Shown here: positions 9,802-18,063 of the stretch, in pieces
Layout of the letters: each line of letters opens with the position of its first letter
Position numbering within the stretch: the first letter of the stretch is position 1
Assembly (NCBI RefSeq): GCF_900184225.1
Contig: NZ_FXWZ01000002.1
Span: forward strand, 1,036,369 to 1,100,368
Direction of reading: 5' to 3'
DNA length: 64,000 bases
Source: Brevibacterium ihuae
Lineage (GTDB): Bacteria; Actinomycetota; Actinomycetes; Actinomycetales; Brevibacteriaceae
Made by a program: the position numbers and the translations under genes
The notes under the pieces: model-generated
Database searches by the model: none
What the model saw: the letters and a program-made list of their open reading frames with translations, nothing else
Told to the model about the DNA's origin: nothing

Positions 9802-10533
9802 GTGCACGATCTCGTCTCCGTCCTGTCCGCCCGTTCCGAGCCCGTCCTCGTGTCGCTGTCCGAGGACGGCGAGCGCCTCGAGCTCACCGGTGCGGTCCTC
9901 GCCAACTGGGTGTACAAGTCCGCCGGGCTCCTCGCGGAGCTCGAGCTCGGGCCCGACCGCGCGCTCGGCGTCGTGTGCCCGCCGCCGGGCGCCCTCCACT
10001 GGCGGGCCCTCGCCGCGATGATCGCCGCCTGGTCCCTCGGCTCCCCCGTCCACCTCCTCGTGCCGGGTTCGCCGGAGCCCGCGATGCCCTGGGTCGGACT
10101 GCGACCGGAGGCCTGTCCGGACGGCGACGCCGCGGAGGCAGTGGACGACGGCTCCGCCGAGGAGGTGCTCGTCTTCGCGACGGCGGCGCTCGCGCTGCGC
10201 TCGGAGGCCGGCCCGGGCTGCATCGACTTCATCTCCGCCGTGCGCGCCCATCCGGACGTCGCCGCGCTCGCTCCGCGCACCGCCTTCGAGCTCGTCGACA
10301 CCGACGGACGGGCCGCCCCGGTGGTCATGCGCGATCCGGACGCGGACCTGCCGGCACCGGGGTCCCGGATCGTCCTCGCCGGGCTGCCCGTTGCGGCCGA
10401 GGTGCCCGCGCTGCTCGCCGCTCTGCGCACCGGCTCCCTCGTGCTCACCGACATCGTCGACCCGGAGCGCCGCGGTGCACGGGCCGGGTCCGAGGGTGCG
10501 ATCCATGGCACAATCGGGGCATGGACAAAGTAG
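9802..10533 (+). CDS. TIGR03089 family protein
   Basis: A 243-residue actinobacterial protein of unknown function, matching the TIGR03089 layout that resembles a shortened N-terminal part of AMP-binding (acyl-CoA synthetase-like) enzymes: RLELTGAVLANWVYKSAGLLAELELGPDRALGVVCPPHW-type opening, then LAAMIAAWSLGSPVHLL. It lacks the ATP-binding P-loop and the C-terminal adenylation domain, so enzymatic activity is unlikely. GTG 9802 was chosen with a TAGGA element just upstream. It ends inside the start of scoA (13-bp overlap). In mycobacteria the orthologue lies beside an LCP gene in the same general neighbourhood. Confidence 0.78.
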   Translation: MHDLVSVLSARSEPVLVSLSEDGERLELTGAVLANWVYKSAGLLAELELGPDRALGVVCPPPGALHWRALAAMIAAWSLGSPVHLLVPGSPEPAMPWVGLRPEACPDGDAAEAVDDGSAEEVLVFATAALALRSEAGPGCIDFISAVRAHPDVAALAPRTAFELVDTDGRAAPVVMRDPDADLPAPGSRIVLAGLPVAAEVPALLAALRTGSLVLTDIVDPERRGARAGSEGAIHGTIGAWTK

Positions 10534-11291
10534 TTGCATCGGCCGCCGAGGCAGTCGCGGACATCCCGTCCGGCGCGCAGGTCGCGGTGGGCGGATTCGG
10601 ACTCGTCGGGGTGCCGCAGGTCCTCATCGCAGCGCTGCGGGAGGCGGGCACCGGTGATCTCGAGGTCATCTCGAACAATGCCGGCGCCGGGGACTTCGGC
10701 CTCGGCATGCTGCTCAACACCAAGCAGATCCGCCGGATGATCGCCTCGTACGTCGGGGAGAGCAAGGAGTTCGCCCGTCAGTACCTCGAGGGCGAGCTCG
10801 AGGTCGAGCTCACCCCGCAGGGCACCCTGGCGGAGAAGCTCCGCGCCGGCGGTGCCGGGATCCCCGCGTTCTACACCATCACCGGCTCCGGCACCCAGGT
10901 CGCCGAGGGCGGGATGCCGTGGAAGTACGCCTCCGACGGCTCGGTCGAGATCGAGTCCCCGCCCAAGGACACGCGCGTGTTCGACACCTTCGGCGAGGAG
11001 AAGACCTACGTCCTCGAGGAGTCCCTCGCGCCGGACTTCGCGCTCGTCCGCGCGGCCGTGGGCGACCGGCACGGCAATCTCGTGTTCCACCGCTCGGCCC
11101 GGAACTTCAACCCGGCGGCCGCCCAGTCGGCCCGGATCACCATCGCCGAGGTCGAGAAGCTCGTCGAGCCCGGGGAGATCGACCCCGACGACATCCACCT
11201 GCCCGGCGTGTTCGTCCACCGCGTGGTCGAGCTCACCGCGGAGCAGGCCGTGGACAAGACCATCGAGAAGCGCACCGTGAGGGAGGCCTGA
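10521..11291 (+). CDS. scoA: 3-oxoacid CoA-transferase subunit A
   Basis: A 256-residue alpha subunit of succinyl-CoA:3-ketoacid CoA transferase, which activates acetoacetate with succinyl-CoA. The family pattern is present: [18 protein letters not shown] near residue 22, [62 protein letters not shown] and the C-terminal [17 protein letters not shown] block. ATG 10521 lies 6 nt after a CACAAT element (10509-10514) inside the end of the upstream gene, so it may also have its own leaderless promoter. scoB follows after 1 nt. The pair is an insertion relative to the usual TIGR03089/manA neighbourhood. Confidence 0.93.
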   Translation: MDKVVASAAEAVADIPSGAQVAVGGFGLVGVPQVLIAALREAGTGDLEVISNNAGAGDFGLGMLLNTKQIRRMIASYVGESKEFARQYLEGELEVELTPQGTLAEKLRAGGAGIPAFYTITGSGTQVAEGGMPWKYASDGSVEIESPPKDTRVFDTFGEEKTYVLEESLAPDFALVRAAVGDRHGNLVFHRSARNFNPAAAQSARITIAEVEKLVEPGEIDPDDIHLPGVFVHRVVELTAEQAVDKTIEKRTVREA

Positions 11292-11292
11292 G

Positions 11293-11964
11293 ATGGCACT
11301 GACCCGCAACCAGATGGCCGCGCGTGCGGCCGCCGAGCTCGCCGACGGCTCCTACGTCAACCTCGGTATCGGCCTGCCCACGCTCGTCCCGAACCACGTT
11401 CCCGACGGCGTGCACCTCGTGCTCCAGTCGGAGAACGGGATCCTCGGCGTCGGCCCCTATCCCACCGACGATGAGGTCGACGCCGACCTCATCAACGCCG
11501 GGAAGGAGACGGTGACCGTGCTGCCCGGCGCGAGCTTCTTCGACTCCGCGACGAGCTTCGGGATGATCCGCGGCGGGAAGATCGACGCCGCGATCCTCGG
11601 CGCGATGCAGGTCGCCTCGAACGGCGACATCGCGAACTGGATGATCCCGGGCAAGATGGTCAAGGGCATGGGCGGGGCGATGGACCTCGTCCACGGCGCC
11701 CGGAAGGTCATCGTCGTCATGGAGCACGTCGCCCGCGACGGCTCCCCCAAGCTCCTCGCGACCTGCCTGCTGCCGCTCACCGGCAAGGGCGTGGTCGAGC
11801 GGATCGTCACCGACCTCGCGGTCCTCGACGTCACCGAGGAGGGGTTCCGCCTCGTCGAGCGCGCACCGGGGGTCACGGTCGAGGAGATCGTCGAGAAGAC
11901 CGGCGCCCCGCTCGAGGTCGAGGGGGACATCCCGGAGATGAGCATCCCGGCCGGGGTGGAGTGA
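11293..11964 (+). CDS. scoB: 3-oxoacid CoA-transferase subunit B
   Basis: A 223-residue beta subunit that carries the catalytic glutamate in the SENGILGVG loop (~residue 47), which forms the enzyme-CoA thioester. Other family blocks are [52 protein letters not shown] and [13 protein letters not shown] 11293 follows the scoA TGA by 1 nt and GAGG precedes it. The pair ends in a strong terminator hairpin at 12004-12029. The final codons overlap a short imperfect duplication. Confidence 0.94.
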   Translation: MALTRNQMAARAAAELADGSYVNLGIGLPTLVPNHVPDGVHLVLQSENGILGVGPYPTDDEVDADLINAGKETVTVLPGASFFDSATSFGMIRGGKIDAAILGAMQVASNGDIANWMIPGKMVKGMGGAMDLVHGARKVIVVMEHVARDGSPKLLATCLLPLTGKGVVERIVTDLAVLDVTEEGFRLVERAPGVTVEEIVEKTGAPLEVEGDIPEMSIPAGVE

Positions 11965-11988
11965 GCAGCACCGGCGTGGAGTGAGCAG
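11951..11988. repeat. Tandem 20-bp duplication at scoB stop
   Basis: The 18-bp string ending in GTGGAGTGAGCAG occurs at 11951-11968 and again at 11971-11988 with one mismatch, a 20-bp period. The first copy contains the scoB stop codon; the second repeats the stop-like TGA outside the gene. It looks like a small slippage duplication with no visible coding effect. Confidence 0.8.
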
Positions 11989-12003
11989 AGCCTCAGACGA
12001 GCG

Positions 12004-12029
12004 AGCGGCACCGGTGATCCGGTGCCGCT
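12004..12029. terminator. Bidirectional terminator between scoB and manA
   Basis: A perfect 11-bp stem (AGCGGCACCGG / CCGGTGCCGCT) with a 4-nt TGAT loop lies 39 bp past the scoB stop and 75 bp past the end of the convergent manA gene. The tract after it (CTCTCAT) is only weakly T-rich, as is usual in high-GC actinobacteria. Confidence 0.75.
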
Positions 12030-12104
12030 CTCTCATGCCTCGCTCCGGGTCCTGCGCCCCGGTTCAGATCCGCCGTGCGGCGAGAAGCACCGCGCGGGCC
12101 GCGT

Positions 12105-13373
12105 TCACCGCCGCCCTCCCGCGCCCGCCGCCCCGGCGCTCGGCCGGGCGGCCGTCGCGTCCTCGGCGCCGGTGGGCAGACCGGTGGTCGCGATGAACAG
12201 CGCGCCGTCCCCGCTCACGTGCGGGAGCGGCTCGTCGGCGCCGACGAAGACGGCGTCCCCGGAGGAGAGCTCGGCAGCCTCCTCCCCGCTGCGGACGGCG
12301 AAGCCGCCGGCGGTGCAGAGGAGGATCGCCGCGCCGCTGCGCACGATCGGCCGGTCGACCGCGGAATCGATCCGCTGGAGAGCGAAGTCGTCCGTCGCCC
12401 CGCGCACGACCCCGGCGGAATCCGGCTGCGCGCGCTGCGGGGCGACGGTGTCGTAGCGGACGACGACGTCGAGCTCGGAGAGGTCGATGTGCTTGTTCGT
12501 GAGACCGCCCCGGAGCACGTTGTCCGAGGAGGCCATGATCTCGACCCCGAGTCCGCCGAGGTAGGCATGGAGCACCCCGGCGTCGAGCGCGAGCGATTCG
12601 CCGGCGGCCAGGTGCAGCCGGCGGAGCATGACGGCGACGAGCGCACCGGGGTCGGCCGGGAAGTCGGCGACGACCTCGCGCAGCGTCACCAGCGGGTCGA
12701 CCGCGGAGCCGGCGCACGAGGGATCGTCGGCCGGCACCTCGGGCACGGAGAGGGCGGCGAGGCGGTCGGCGAGCGGGCCGTAGTCCTCCCCCTGCCCGAG
12801 CACGAGGTCGGTCGCGGCGCGCAGCGCATTGGCCTCGTCCCCGTCGGCGAGCGCGGCGTCCCAGGCGTCGACGAGCGCGGTGTCACCGGCCGCGCAGACG
12901 GAGCGGAGACGGTCGAGGGTGGCACGGATCGCAGGGATCGGCCGGAACCCGCACAGGGCGTGGAACTCGCCGAGCGCGTGGATGAGCTCGGGCTTGTGCC
13001 ACGAGTCGCGGTAGCTCCGGTGGGGCGCGTCGAGCGGCACCCCGGCCTCGTCCTCCCGGGCGAACCCGGCGATCGCCTGCTCGCGGGAGGGATGCGCCTG
13101 GATCGACAGCGCCGTGCGCGCGGAGAGGATCTTGAGGAGGAACGGCAGCCGTTCGCCGTAGGCCTCGACCGAGGCCGCGCCGAGCCGTTCGGCGGGGGCG
13201 CGGGCGATCCACTCCTGCAGGTCGGTGTCGGCGATCCGCGACGGGGCTCCCGGATGGGCGCCGATCCACAGCTCCGCCGCCGGTGTGCCGTCCGGGCGGA
13301 GACCGAGGATCTCCGGGATCCCCGTGGGGCTCCCCCAGTCGTAGTCGCGCACCGTGCTGCTGAGGACATGCAT
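12105..13373 (-). CDS. manA: Mannose-6-phosphate isomerase, class I
   Basis: A 422-residue zinc enzyme that interconverts fructose-6-P and mannose-6-P, the step before ManB. Visible signatures are YDWGSPTGI at residues ~10-18, AELWIGAHPGAPS, LPFLLKILSARTALSIQAHPS (zinc His and Gln), HKPELIHAL and the catalytic-site stretch LDAGVLHAYLGGLGVEIMASSDNVLRGGLTNKHID. ATG 13373 gives the standard start with a Val-Leu-Ser opening. The Ala/Gly/Arg-rich C-terminus is a non-conserved tail. It converges with scoB, from which it is separated by a hairpin terminator. Confidence 0.95.
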   Translation of the reverse strand: MHVLSSTVRDYDWGSPTGIPEILGLRPDGTPAAELWIGAHPGAPSRIADTDLQEWIARAPAERLGAASVEAYGERLPFLLKILSARTALSIQAHPSREQAIAGFAREDEAGVPLDAPHRSYRDSWHKPELIHALGEFHALCGFRPIPAIRATLDRLRSVCAAGDTALVDAWDAALADGDEANALRAATDLVLGQGEDYGPLADRLAALSVPEVPADDPSCAGSAVDPLVTLREVVADFPADPGALVAVMLRRLHLAAGESLALDAGVLHAYLGGLGVEIMASSDNVLRGGLTNKHIDLSELDVVVRYDTVAPQRAQPDSAGVVRGATDDFALQRIDSAVDRPIVRSGAAILLCTAGGFAVRSGEEAAELSSGDAVFVGADEPLPHVSGDGALFIATTGLPTGAEDATAARPSAGAAGAGGRR

Positions 13374-13544
13374 GCCGTCGTTCCCGTCTGTCTCGCCGTT
13401 GTCGATCGCCAGCCTAGGGCAGGTGCCGCGCAGAACCGAAAACCGTCGGCCCCCGCTCCCGGCCCCGTGACCACGCCCGGGCGTCGACACGGAAGTGCGC
13501 GGTCGTCGACCGCGAACGTGCCCAGGGCCGGGCCCCGTGAAACA

Positions 13545-13587
13545 GCAATTTCCGGAGGATTCGTTCTCAGAATCCTCCGGAAATTGC
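13545..13587. terminator. 18-bp perfect hairpin resembling IS30 ends; amidase terminator
   Basis: Two perfect 18-bp arms (13545-13562 and 13570-13587, beginning GCAATTTCCGGAGG) surround a 7-nt loop, 10 bp beyond the stop of the minus-strand cell-wall hydrolase, followed on that strand by TGTTTCA. It would act as a Rho-independent terminator. The arm matches the terminal inverted repeat of the IS30-family element at 59521-60756 at 15 of 18 positions, in the same outside-to-inside orientation. No target duplication flanks it. Confidence 0.75.
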
Positions 13588-13597
13588 CGGTTCAGGT

Positions 13598-16273
13598 TCA
13601 GATCACGCGGACGAACACCGCGCCCCGCTTGAGCATCCAGTCGTAGCTGCGCTTGCTCGTGTTGGTGCGGGTCGACCCCGCGTCGTACATCTGGCCCTTG
13701 GTCTCGGACACGATCCCGAGGTGGCCGGGGATCCAGATGAGGTCGCCGGGCTTCGCCTTCGAGGCCGGGATCACTTCCCCTGCCGCCTTCTGCGCCCCGG
13801 AGGAGCGCGGCAGCTTGATCCCGTTCTGCGCGTAGACGTACTGCACGTAGCCCGAGCAGTCCCAGCCGGTGCGCGGCGAGGTCCCGCCCCACCGGTACTT
13901 CACGCCGAGGTGCTTCTTGGCCGTCTTGATGACCGCGTCGCGCTTCTCCTTGTCGAGCTGCTCGGCGCTCTTCTTGGGCTTCTCCTTCTTCGGCTCGTCC
14001 TTCTTGGACTCGTCCTTCTTGGGAGTCTCCTTCTTCGGAGCCTCCTTCTTGGGCTCCTCCTGCTTCGGAGTCTCCTTCTTCGGCTCCTCCGTCTTCGGCT
14101 GCTCACTCGGAGCCGGTGCCGGAGACGGAGTCTGCGAGGGTGCCGGCGACTGCTCGGTCTCCGGATCTGCTGAACCTTCCCCGGGTCCAGCAGGCCCGGA
14201 GCCGGGCTCCGCGGACTCGTCGTCCGCGGAGCCGGGCCGGGACGCGTTGAGATCGCGCGTCCCTCCGGAGATCTCGCCGCGCGGTGAGAACTCCGTCACC
14301 CCGTAGCCTTCGGCCCAGACCAGTCGGGCCCCTTCGTAGAGCTGCTCGCACCGGCCGTCGGAGCACTGCGGTGCGGACTTCGGGTAGCCGATGTGGCCGT
14401 TCTCGTAGCCCTTCTGGGCCCAGTAGCCCTGGAGCACGCCCCAGGTCGGCTGGGCGCCGGACTTCGACGACCAGTGCATCGAGCCGCCCTGGAACTTCTG
14501 GAACGCGCCGCCGCCCTTGAGGCCGCCCTGCTCCCCGGTGACGGGGAGGCCGAGCTTGGTGCGGGTGGCGCCGTTCCAGGCCGAGGCGATCGCGCCGGTG
14601 ATGACGCGCGGGCCGGTGGCCTTCGACCACGTGATGTAGCCGCGCTCGTAGTTCTTGACCTTGCCGCCTGCGAGGTCCCATTCCTGCGAGGTGGGCTTGC
14701 CGAGGACCTTCTCCTTGCCCTCGTAGTGCGTGTCGATCGCGCTCTTCTTGGGCGCGGGCTTCGGGGTCTCCTTCTCGGGAGACGCCGGGGCCCCGCCCTG
14801 CTGGAGCTTCTCGATGTCCTTGCGCATGCTGCCGAACTTCGAGTAGAAGGCCGCTCCCGGGCACGAGGTGGAGCCGAGGTCGCGGTGTCCGACGACGGCC
14901 GGGATGCTCCGGCCGCCCACGGTGGCGCGGTCCTTGACGGACACGCCGCTGCCCGAGAGCTTCCACGCGATCGCGTGGTTGACGGCGTTGATCGCCGCCT
15001 GCGGCGGGGCCGACTTCCCGTAGGAGCCCATGACGGAGATGCCGAAGGTCCCGGTGTTGTAGCCGGCCACGTGGGCGCCGATCACCGCGCGGTCGATGCC
15101 GCCGGCGCGGCCCTCCCAGAGGCGGCCGTACTTGTCGACGAGGACGTTGTAGCCCACGTCGGACCAGCCGCGGCCCTTGGTGTGGAAGCTGTAGATGCCG
15201 CGCAGGATGCCGGGCACGTCGCCGGCGCTGTAGCTGTTCGAGCCGGCGGTGTGGTGGACGACGGCGGCGCGGACCTTGGGTGCGTAGGACGCCTTGCCCT
15301 TGCGCAGGCGCTCGTTGGCGCCCCACGACTTGCGCGAGCCGATCTTGGGCTGCGAGACCTTCTTCACCGCGACGGTCTGCGCGGTGGCCGAACCGGGCGC
15401 TGCGGTCGCGGGGACCGCGGCGGCCGGCTGCGCGGCGTAGCCCTCGGCTCCGGCGGCGGCGCCCTCGGCGGCCGCCTCGTCCGATGCCTCGGCGCCCGGT
15501 GCCGGTGCGGCGACCGGGGCGTTCTGCTCGACGGCCTGCTGGTCGGCGGCGGAGTGCTTGGGGTCGATGACGAGCAGGCGCGCGTCGTCGGGAGCGGCGT
15601 CGCCGAGCACACGCATCTGCACCTCGCTCGCGCCGCTCACGACGAACGGCTCGGTGCCGGGGGTGCCCTCGCCGACGACGTCCTCCTCGAGCTCGTCCCA
15701 GGCGGACCAGCCCTCGCCGGTCCGGATGCGGACCTCGATGGTGACCTCGGTCTCGGTGTCGTAGGTGACGCCGACGACGGAGGACCGGGACTCGGGCACC
15801 TCGAGGACGTCGGAGATCGCGGCGATGTTCACGCCGTCCTCGGTCTTCTCGCGGACGCCGCCGGACATGTCCGGGGTCTCCGTGGGTGCCGGGGAGGTCT
15901 CCTCGGTCGGCGCGGGGGCCGCTCCGCTCGGGGTGCTCGACTCCGATTCCTGCAGCGAGACCGGCGAGATCGCCGTGCTGCCGGAGCCGAAGGTACCGAG
16001 CGGGGCCATGCCGAGCGCGTTCACGGCGCTCGGGGACCGCAGGAGGTTCGGCAGGTTGGTCGTGCTCGAGTTGGTGACCTGTGTGGTGACGGGCGACGAC
16101 TCGCGCGCACCGGGCGCATCGAGACCGTCCTCGCTCACCTCGGTGAGCGCGTGTTCGTCGATGGTCGGTGTGACGGTGGCGGATCCTGCGGCAGCGGCGG
16201 GGACGGTCAACCCGAGGGTCGAGACCATCACCGCGGATGCGCACGATGCCACGATGGGCAGTGCAATTCTCAT
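13598..16273 (-). CDS. Secreted bifunctional peptidoglycan hydrolase: amidase + LGFP repeats + NlpC/P60
   Basis: An 891-residue exported enzyme. Order: signal peptide 1-~28 (ends AAAAG); low-complexity region; N-acetylmuramoyl-L-alanine amidase/PGRP domain ~305-490 with VVHHTAG (His340/341), Tyr375 and GHRDLGSTSCPG (His463, Cys471), the zinc ligands; LGFP-type repeats ~515-660 (VLGKPTSQEW, KLGLPVTGEQ, HIGYPKSAPQC) that bind the envelope; a Lys/Glu/Pro repeat linker ~727-770; and an NlpC/P60 endopeptidase domain ~778-891 with catalytic Cys806 (WDCSGYV) and His851 (PGHLGIV). It should cut both the sugar-peptide amide and the stem peptide. ATG 16273 has AAAGG 8 nt upstream. The leader is comparatively AT-rich. 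Two catalytic heads with LGFP repeats in one chain is an uncommon arrangement. Confidence 0.93.
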   Translation of the reverse strand: MRIALPIVASCASAVMVSTLGLTVPAAAAGSATVTPTIDEHALTEVSEDGLDAPGARESSPVTTQVTNSSTTNLPNLLRSPSAVNALGMAPLGTFGSGSTAISPVSLQESESSTPSGAAPAPTEETSPAPTETPDMSGGVREKTEDGVNIAAISDVLEVPESRSSVVGVTYDTETEVTIEVRIRTGEGWSAWDELEEDVVGEGTPGTEPFVVSGASEVQMRVLGDAAPDDARLLVIDPKHSAADQQAVEQNAPVAAPAPGAEASDEAAAEGAAAGAEGYAAQPAAAVPATAAPGSATAQTVAVKKVSQPKIGSRKSWGANERLRKGKASYAPKVRAAVVHHTAGSNSYSAGDVPGILRGIYSFHTKGRGWSDVGYNVLVDKYGRLWEGRAGGIDRAVIGAHVAGYNTGTFGISVMGSYGKSAPPQAAINAVNHAIAWKLSGSGVSVKDRATVGGRSIPAVVGHRDLGSTSCPGAAFYSKFGSMRKDIEKLQQGGAPASPEKETPKPAPKKSAIDTHYEGKEKVLGKPTSQEWDLAGGKVKNYERGYITWSKATGPRVITGAIASAWNGATRTKLGLPVTGEQGGLKGGGAFQKFQGGSMHWSSKSGAQPTWGVLQGYWAQKGYENGHIGYPKSAPQCSDGRCEQLYEGARLVWAEGYGVTEFSPRGEISGGTRDLNASRPGSADDESAEPGSGPAGPGEGSADPETEQSPAPSQTPSPAPAPSEQPKTEEPKKETPKQEEPKKEAPKKETPKKDESKKDEPKKEKPKKSAEQLDKEKRDAVIKTAKKHLGVKYRWGGTSPRTGWDCSGYVQYVYAQNGIKLPRSSGAQKAAGEVIPASKAKPGDLIWIPGHLGIVSETKGQMYDAGSTRTNTSKRSYDWMLKRGAVFVRVI
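13964..14092. repeat. In-gene Lys/Glu/Pro-coding tandem repeats
   Basis: Degenerate 12-15 bp tandem repeats code about ten units of PKK[E/D]x between the LGFP repeats and the NlpC/P60 domain of the hydrolase. The basic, proline-rich stretch probably works as a flexible wall-spanning linker and is prone to length variation between strains (inference). Confidence 0.75.
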
Positions 16274-16364
16274 CGTTTCAGCCTTTTCGAGGAAGTCAGG
16301 GAAGAGAGGCTTCACGAGATGAACTCGTCATTGGAAGGATGACGAATCAGCTCAACATCTCAGA

Positions 16365-16449
16365 ATTGTTACACACTTTTCGGCGTGTCGGACTGGATTT
16401 TTCGACGTCGAGCGGAGTTACACGGATGTCGTTCCGCGAGATCTCGCGG
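16365..16449 (-). promoter_or_regulatory. Leader of the cell-wall hydrolase: candidate -10 and palindrome
   Basis: In the 239-bp gap between the hydrolase and the LCP gene, the minus strand has a TAACAAT -10-like element (16371-16365) in a comparatively AT-rich stretch, which would give a ~80-nt leader with an AAAGG ribosome site. Upstream lies a perfect 16-bp palindrome CCGCGAGATCTCGCGG (16434-16449), a candidate operator. I looked for the conserved segments of a ydaO/c-di-AMP riboswitch, common ahead of actinobacterial wall hydrolases, and did not find them. Confidence 0.45.
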
Positions 16450-16512
16450 CGACACGCGGCTGAAAGTTTTTCGAGGAATCCGGGAGGAAACCTCAAGAAT
16501 GCCGCGAAATCC

Positions 16513-18009
16513 TCACGGCACGTAACAGATGGCCCGGTCCTTCTCCTCGCCCTCGCCCTCGGCCGGGGCGGCCGCGGCGGCGACCTCCGGCACGGCTCCG
16601 GCGGCGGCTCCGGCACCTGCCGGGGCGGCGCCGGCGGCGAGCACGCTCGGCCCGTCCGGGGAGGCGGCGCGCGCCTCGGCGGGTTCGAGCGCACTCTGCA
16701 CGATCGCGTGCACGGCGTCGAAATCCGGGTCGGAGGGGACGACCTCGGGCGGGGTGAGATTCACCGAGCGGATGTCCTGCGACTTCGTTTTGAGCGCTAG
16801 GTCGACGAACCGGTCGACCTGGATCTGCGGGATGTCGGTGGACACGACGTCGGGGGCGGCCCCGGCGATCGCCTGATAGCGGGTGAGCACGGTGGCCGGA
16901 TCGAGCTGGGCGATCATCGCCTCCTGGACGCAGCGCTGGCGGACCATGCGCTCGTAGTCGCTCGCGAACTCGCGCGAGCGGGCGTACCAGAGGGCGTGGA
17001 AGCCGTCGAGATGGAGCTCCCCCGGCTCGATCCACCCGCGCACCGGGCCGTGCTCCCCCGTCGTCTTGTCGACCGGGGAGGAGATCGGGACCCGCTTGCC
17101 CGACACGAGGGAGATCCCGCCCATCGCGTCGATGAGGCTCTCGAACCCGGTGAGGTCGATCATCGCGTAGTAGTGGACCTCGACCCCGGTGACCCCGCTG
17201 ATCGCGTCCTTCATCGCCTGCGCGCCCGCCGGCGCCCGGCCGTCGAAGCTCTCCGCGTTCTCCTCGCCGAGCTGGTAGACGGCATTGAGCAGGCACTCGT
17301 CGCCGCACGCGTAGCCGTGCGGGTACTCGGCACGGAGCGGGGAGTCCTCGGCGAAGGGGACGTTCTGCATGTTGCGGGGCAGTCCGATGATCACCGACTC
17401 CCCCGTCCGCGCATCGATCGACACGAGCGAGATGCTGTCGGGCCGGATCCCCTGCCGCCCCTTGCCCGCATCGGTGCCGAGCAGGGCGATGTTGAAGCGG
17501 CCGTCGGTGGGCCGCTGGCCGAGCCCGCCGGCGAAGATCTCGCTGATGAGCTGGCGCTGGCTGTTGAGCGTCGCGGTGCCCCACGCCAGTCCGCCGCCGA
17601 CGACGAGCACGCTCACCAGCCCGGCGGACAGGACGCCCAGCCGGGTCCGCGGGGACAGCCCGACCGGTCGGATCCGGCGCACGGTGTCGACGAGGGCGAC
17701 GATCCATACGACGCCGAGGACGATCGCCCACAGGGTGAGGACCGTGAGGATGACCGGGTTCGTCGCCACGGTGAGGATGAGCTGCCGCCGCACGAGGGCG
17801 GCGAGGCCGAGGAGGAGGACGAGCGCGAGCGTGGCGAGCGAGAGCCCGAGGGCGAACCGGCCGAAGCGCCGCACCCCGAACAGCGACTGCACGCTGCCGG
17901 GCAGGAGCACCGTGCACACGAGCAGGATCCAGCCCCGGACGTCGCGGGTGTCCTGGTCCGCGTACTGGGGGAAGCGGATCGGATCGGTGTACTTCGGGAT
18001 GCGGGGCAT
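16513..18009 (-). CDS. LytR-CpsA-Psr (LCP) family glycopolymer ligase
   Basis: A 498-residue membrane protein that would attach secondary wall polymers to peptidoglycan outside the cell. Four N-terminal hydrophobic helices (from GWILLVCTVLLPG to LGVLSAGLVSVLVVGGGLAW) precede the LCP domain: FNIALLGTDAGKGR, GIRPDSISLVSID, VIIGLPRNMQ, LLNAVYQLG, GVTGVEVHYYAMIDLTGFESLIDAMGG, which hold the Arg/Asp residues that bind the polyprenyl pyrophosphate. The C-terminus is an Ala/Gly/Pro-rich tail. ATG 18009 was chosen with AGGTGA 4-5 nt upstream; GTG 18015 is possible. Four rather than one helix is longer than the classic LCP anchor but frequent in actinobacteria. The same family is found in the mycobacterial version of this neighbourhood. 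Confidence 0.9.
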   Translation of the reverse strand: MPRIPKYTDPIRFPQYADQDTRDVRGWILLVCTVLLPGSVQSLFGVRRFGRFALGLSLATLALVLLLGLAALVRRQLILTVATNPVILTVLTLWAIVLGVVWIVALVDTVRRIRPVGLSPRTRLGVLSAGLVSVLVVGGGLAWGTATLNSQRQLISEIFAGGLGQRPTDGRFNIALLGTDAGKGRQGIRPDSISLVSIDARTGESVIIGLPRNMQNVPFAEDSPLRAEYPHGYACGDECLLNAVYQLGEENAESFDGRAPAGAQAMKDAISGVTGVEVHYYAMIDLTGFESLIDAMGGISLVSGKRVPISSPVDKTTGEHGPVRGWIEPGELHLDGFHALWYARSREFASDYERMVRQRCVQEAMIAQLDPATVLTRYQAIAGAAPDVVSTDIPQIQVDRFVDLALKTKSQDIRSVNLTPPEVVPSDPDFDAVHAIVQSALEPAEARAASPDGPSVLAAGAAPAGAGAAAGAVPEVAAAAAPAEGEGEEKDRAICYVP

Positions 18010-18063
18010 GCTCACCTGTCGGATCTCGTCGGCGCGGGCGCGGTCTCTCCCGGGGAGAGCGGC

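Noticed and set aside
13374..13597. A ydaO-type c-di-AMP riboswitch or small gene near the hydrolase
   Set aside because: I did not find the conserved riboswitch segments, and no frame with family motifs or codon bias is present.
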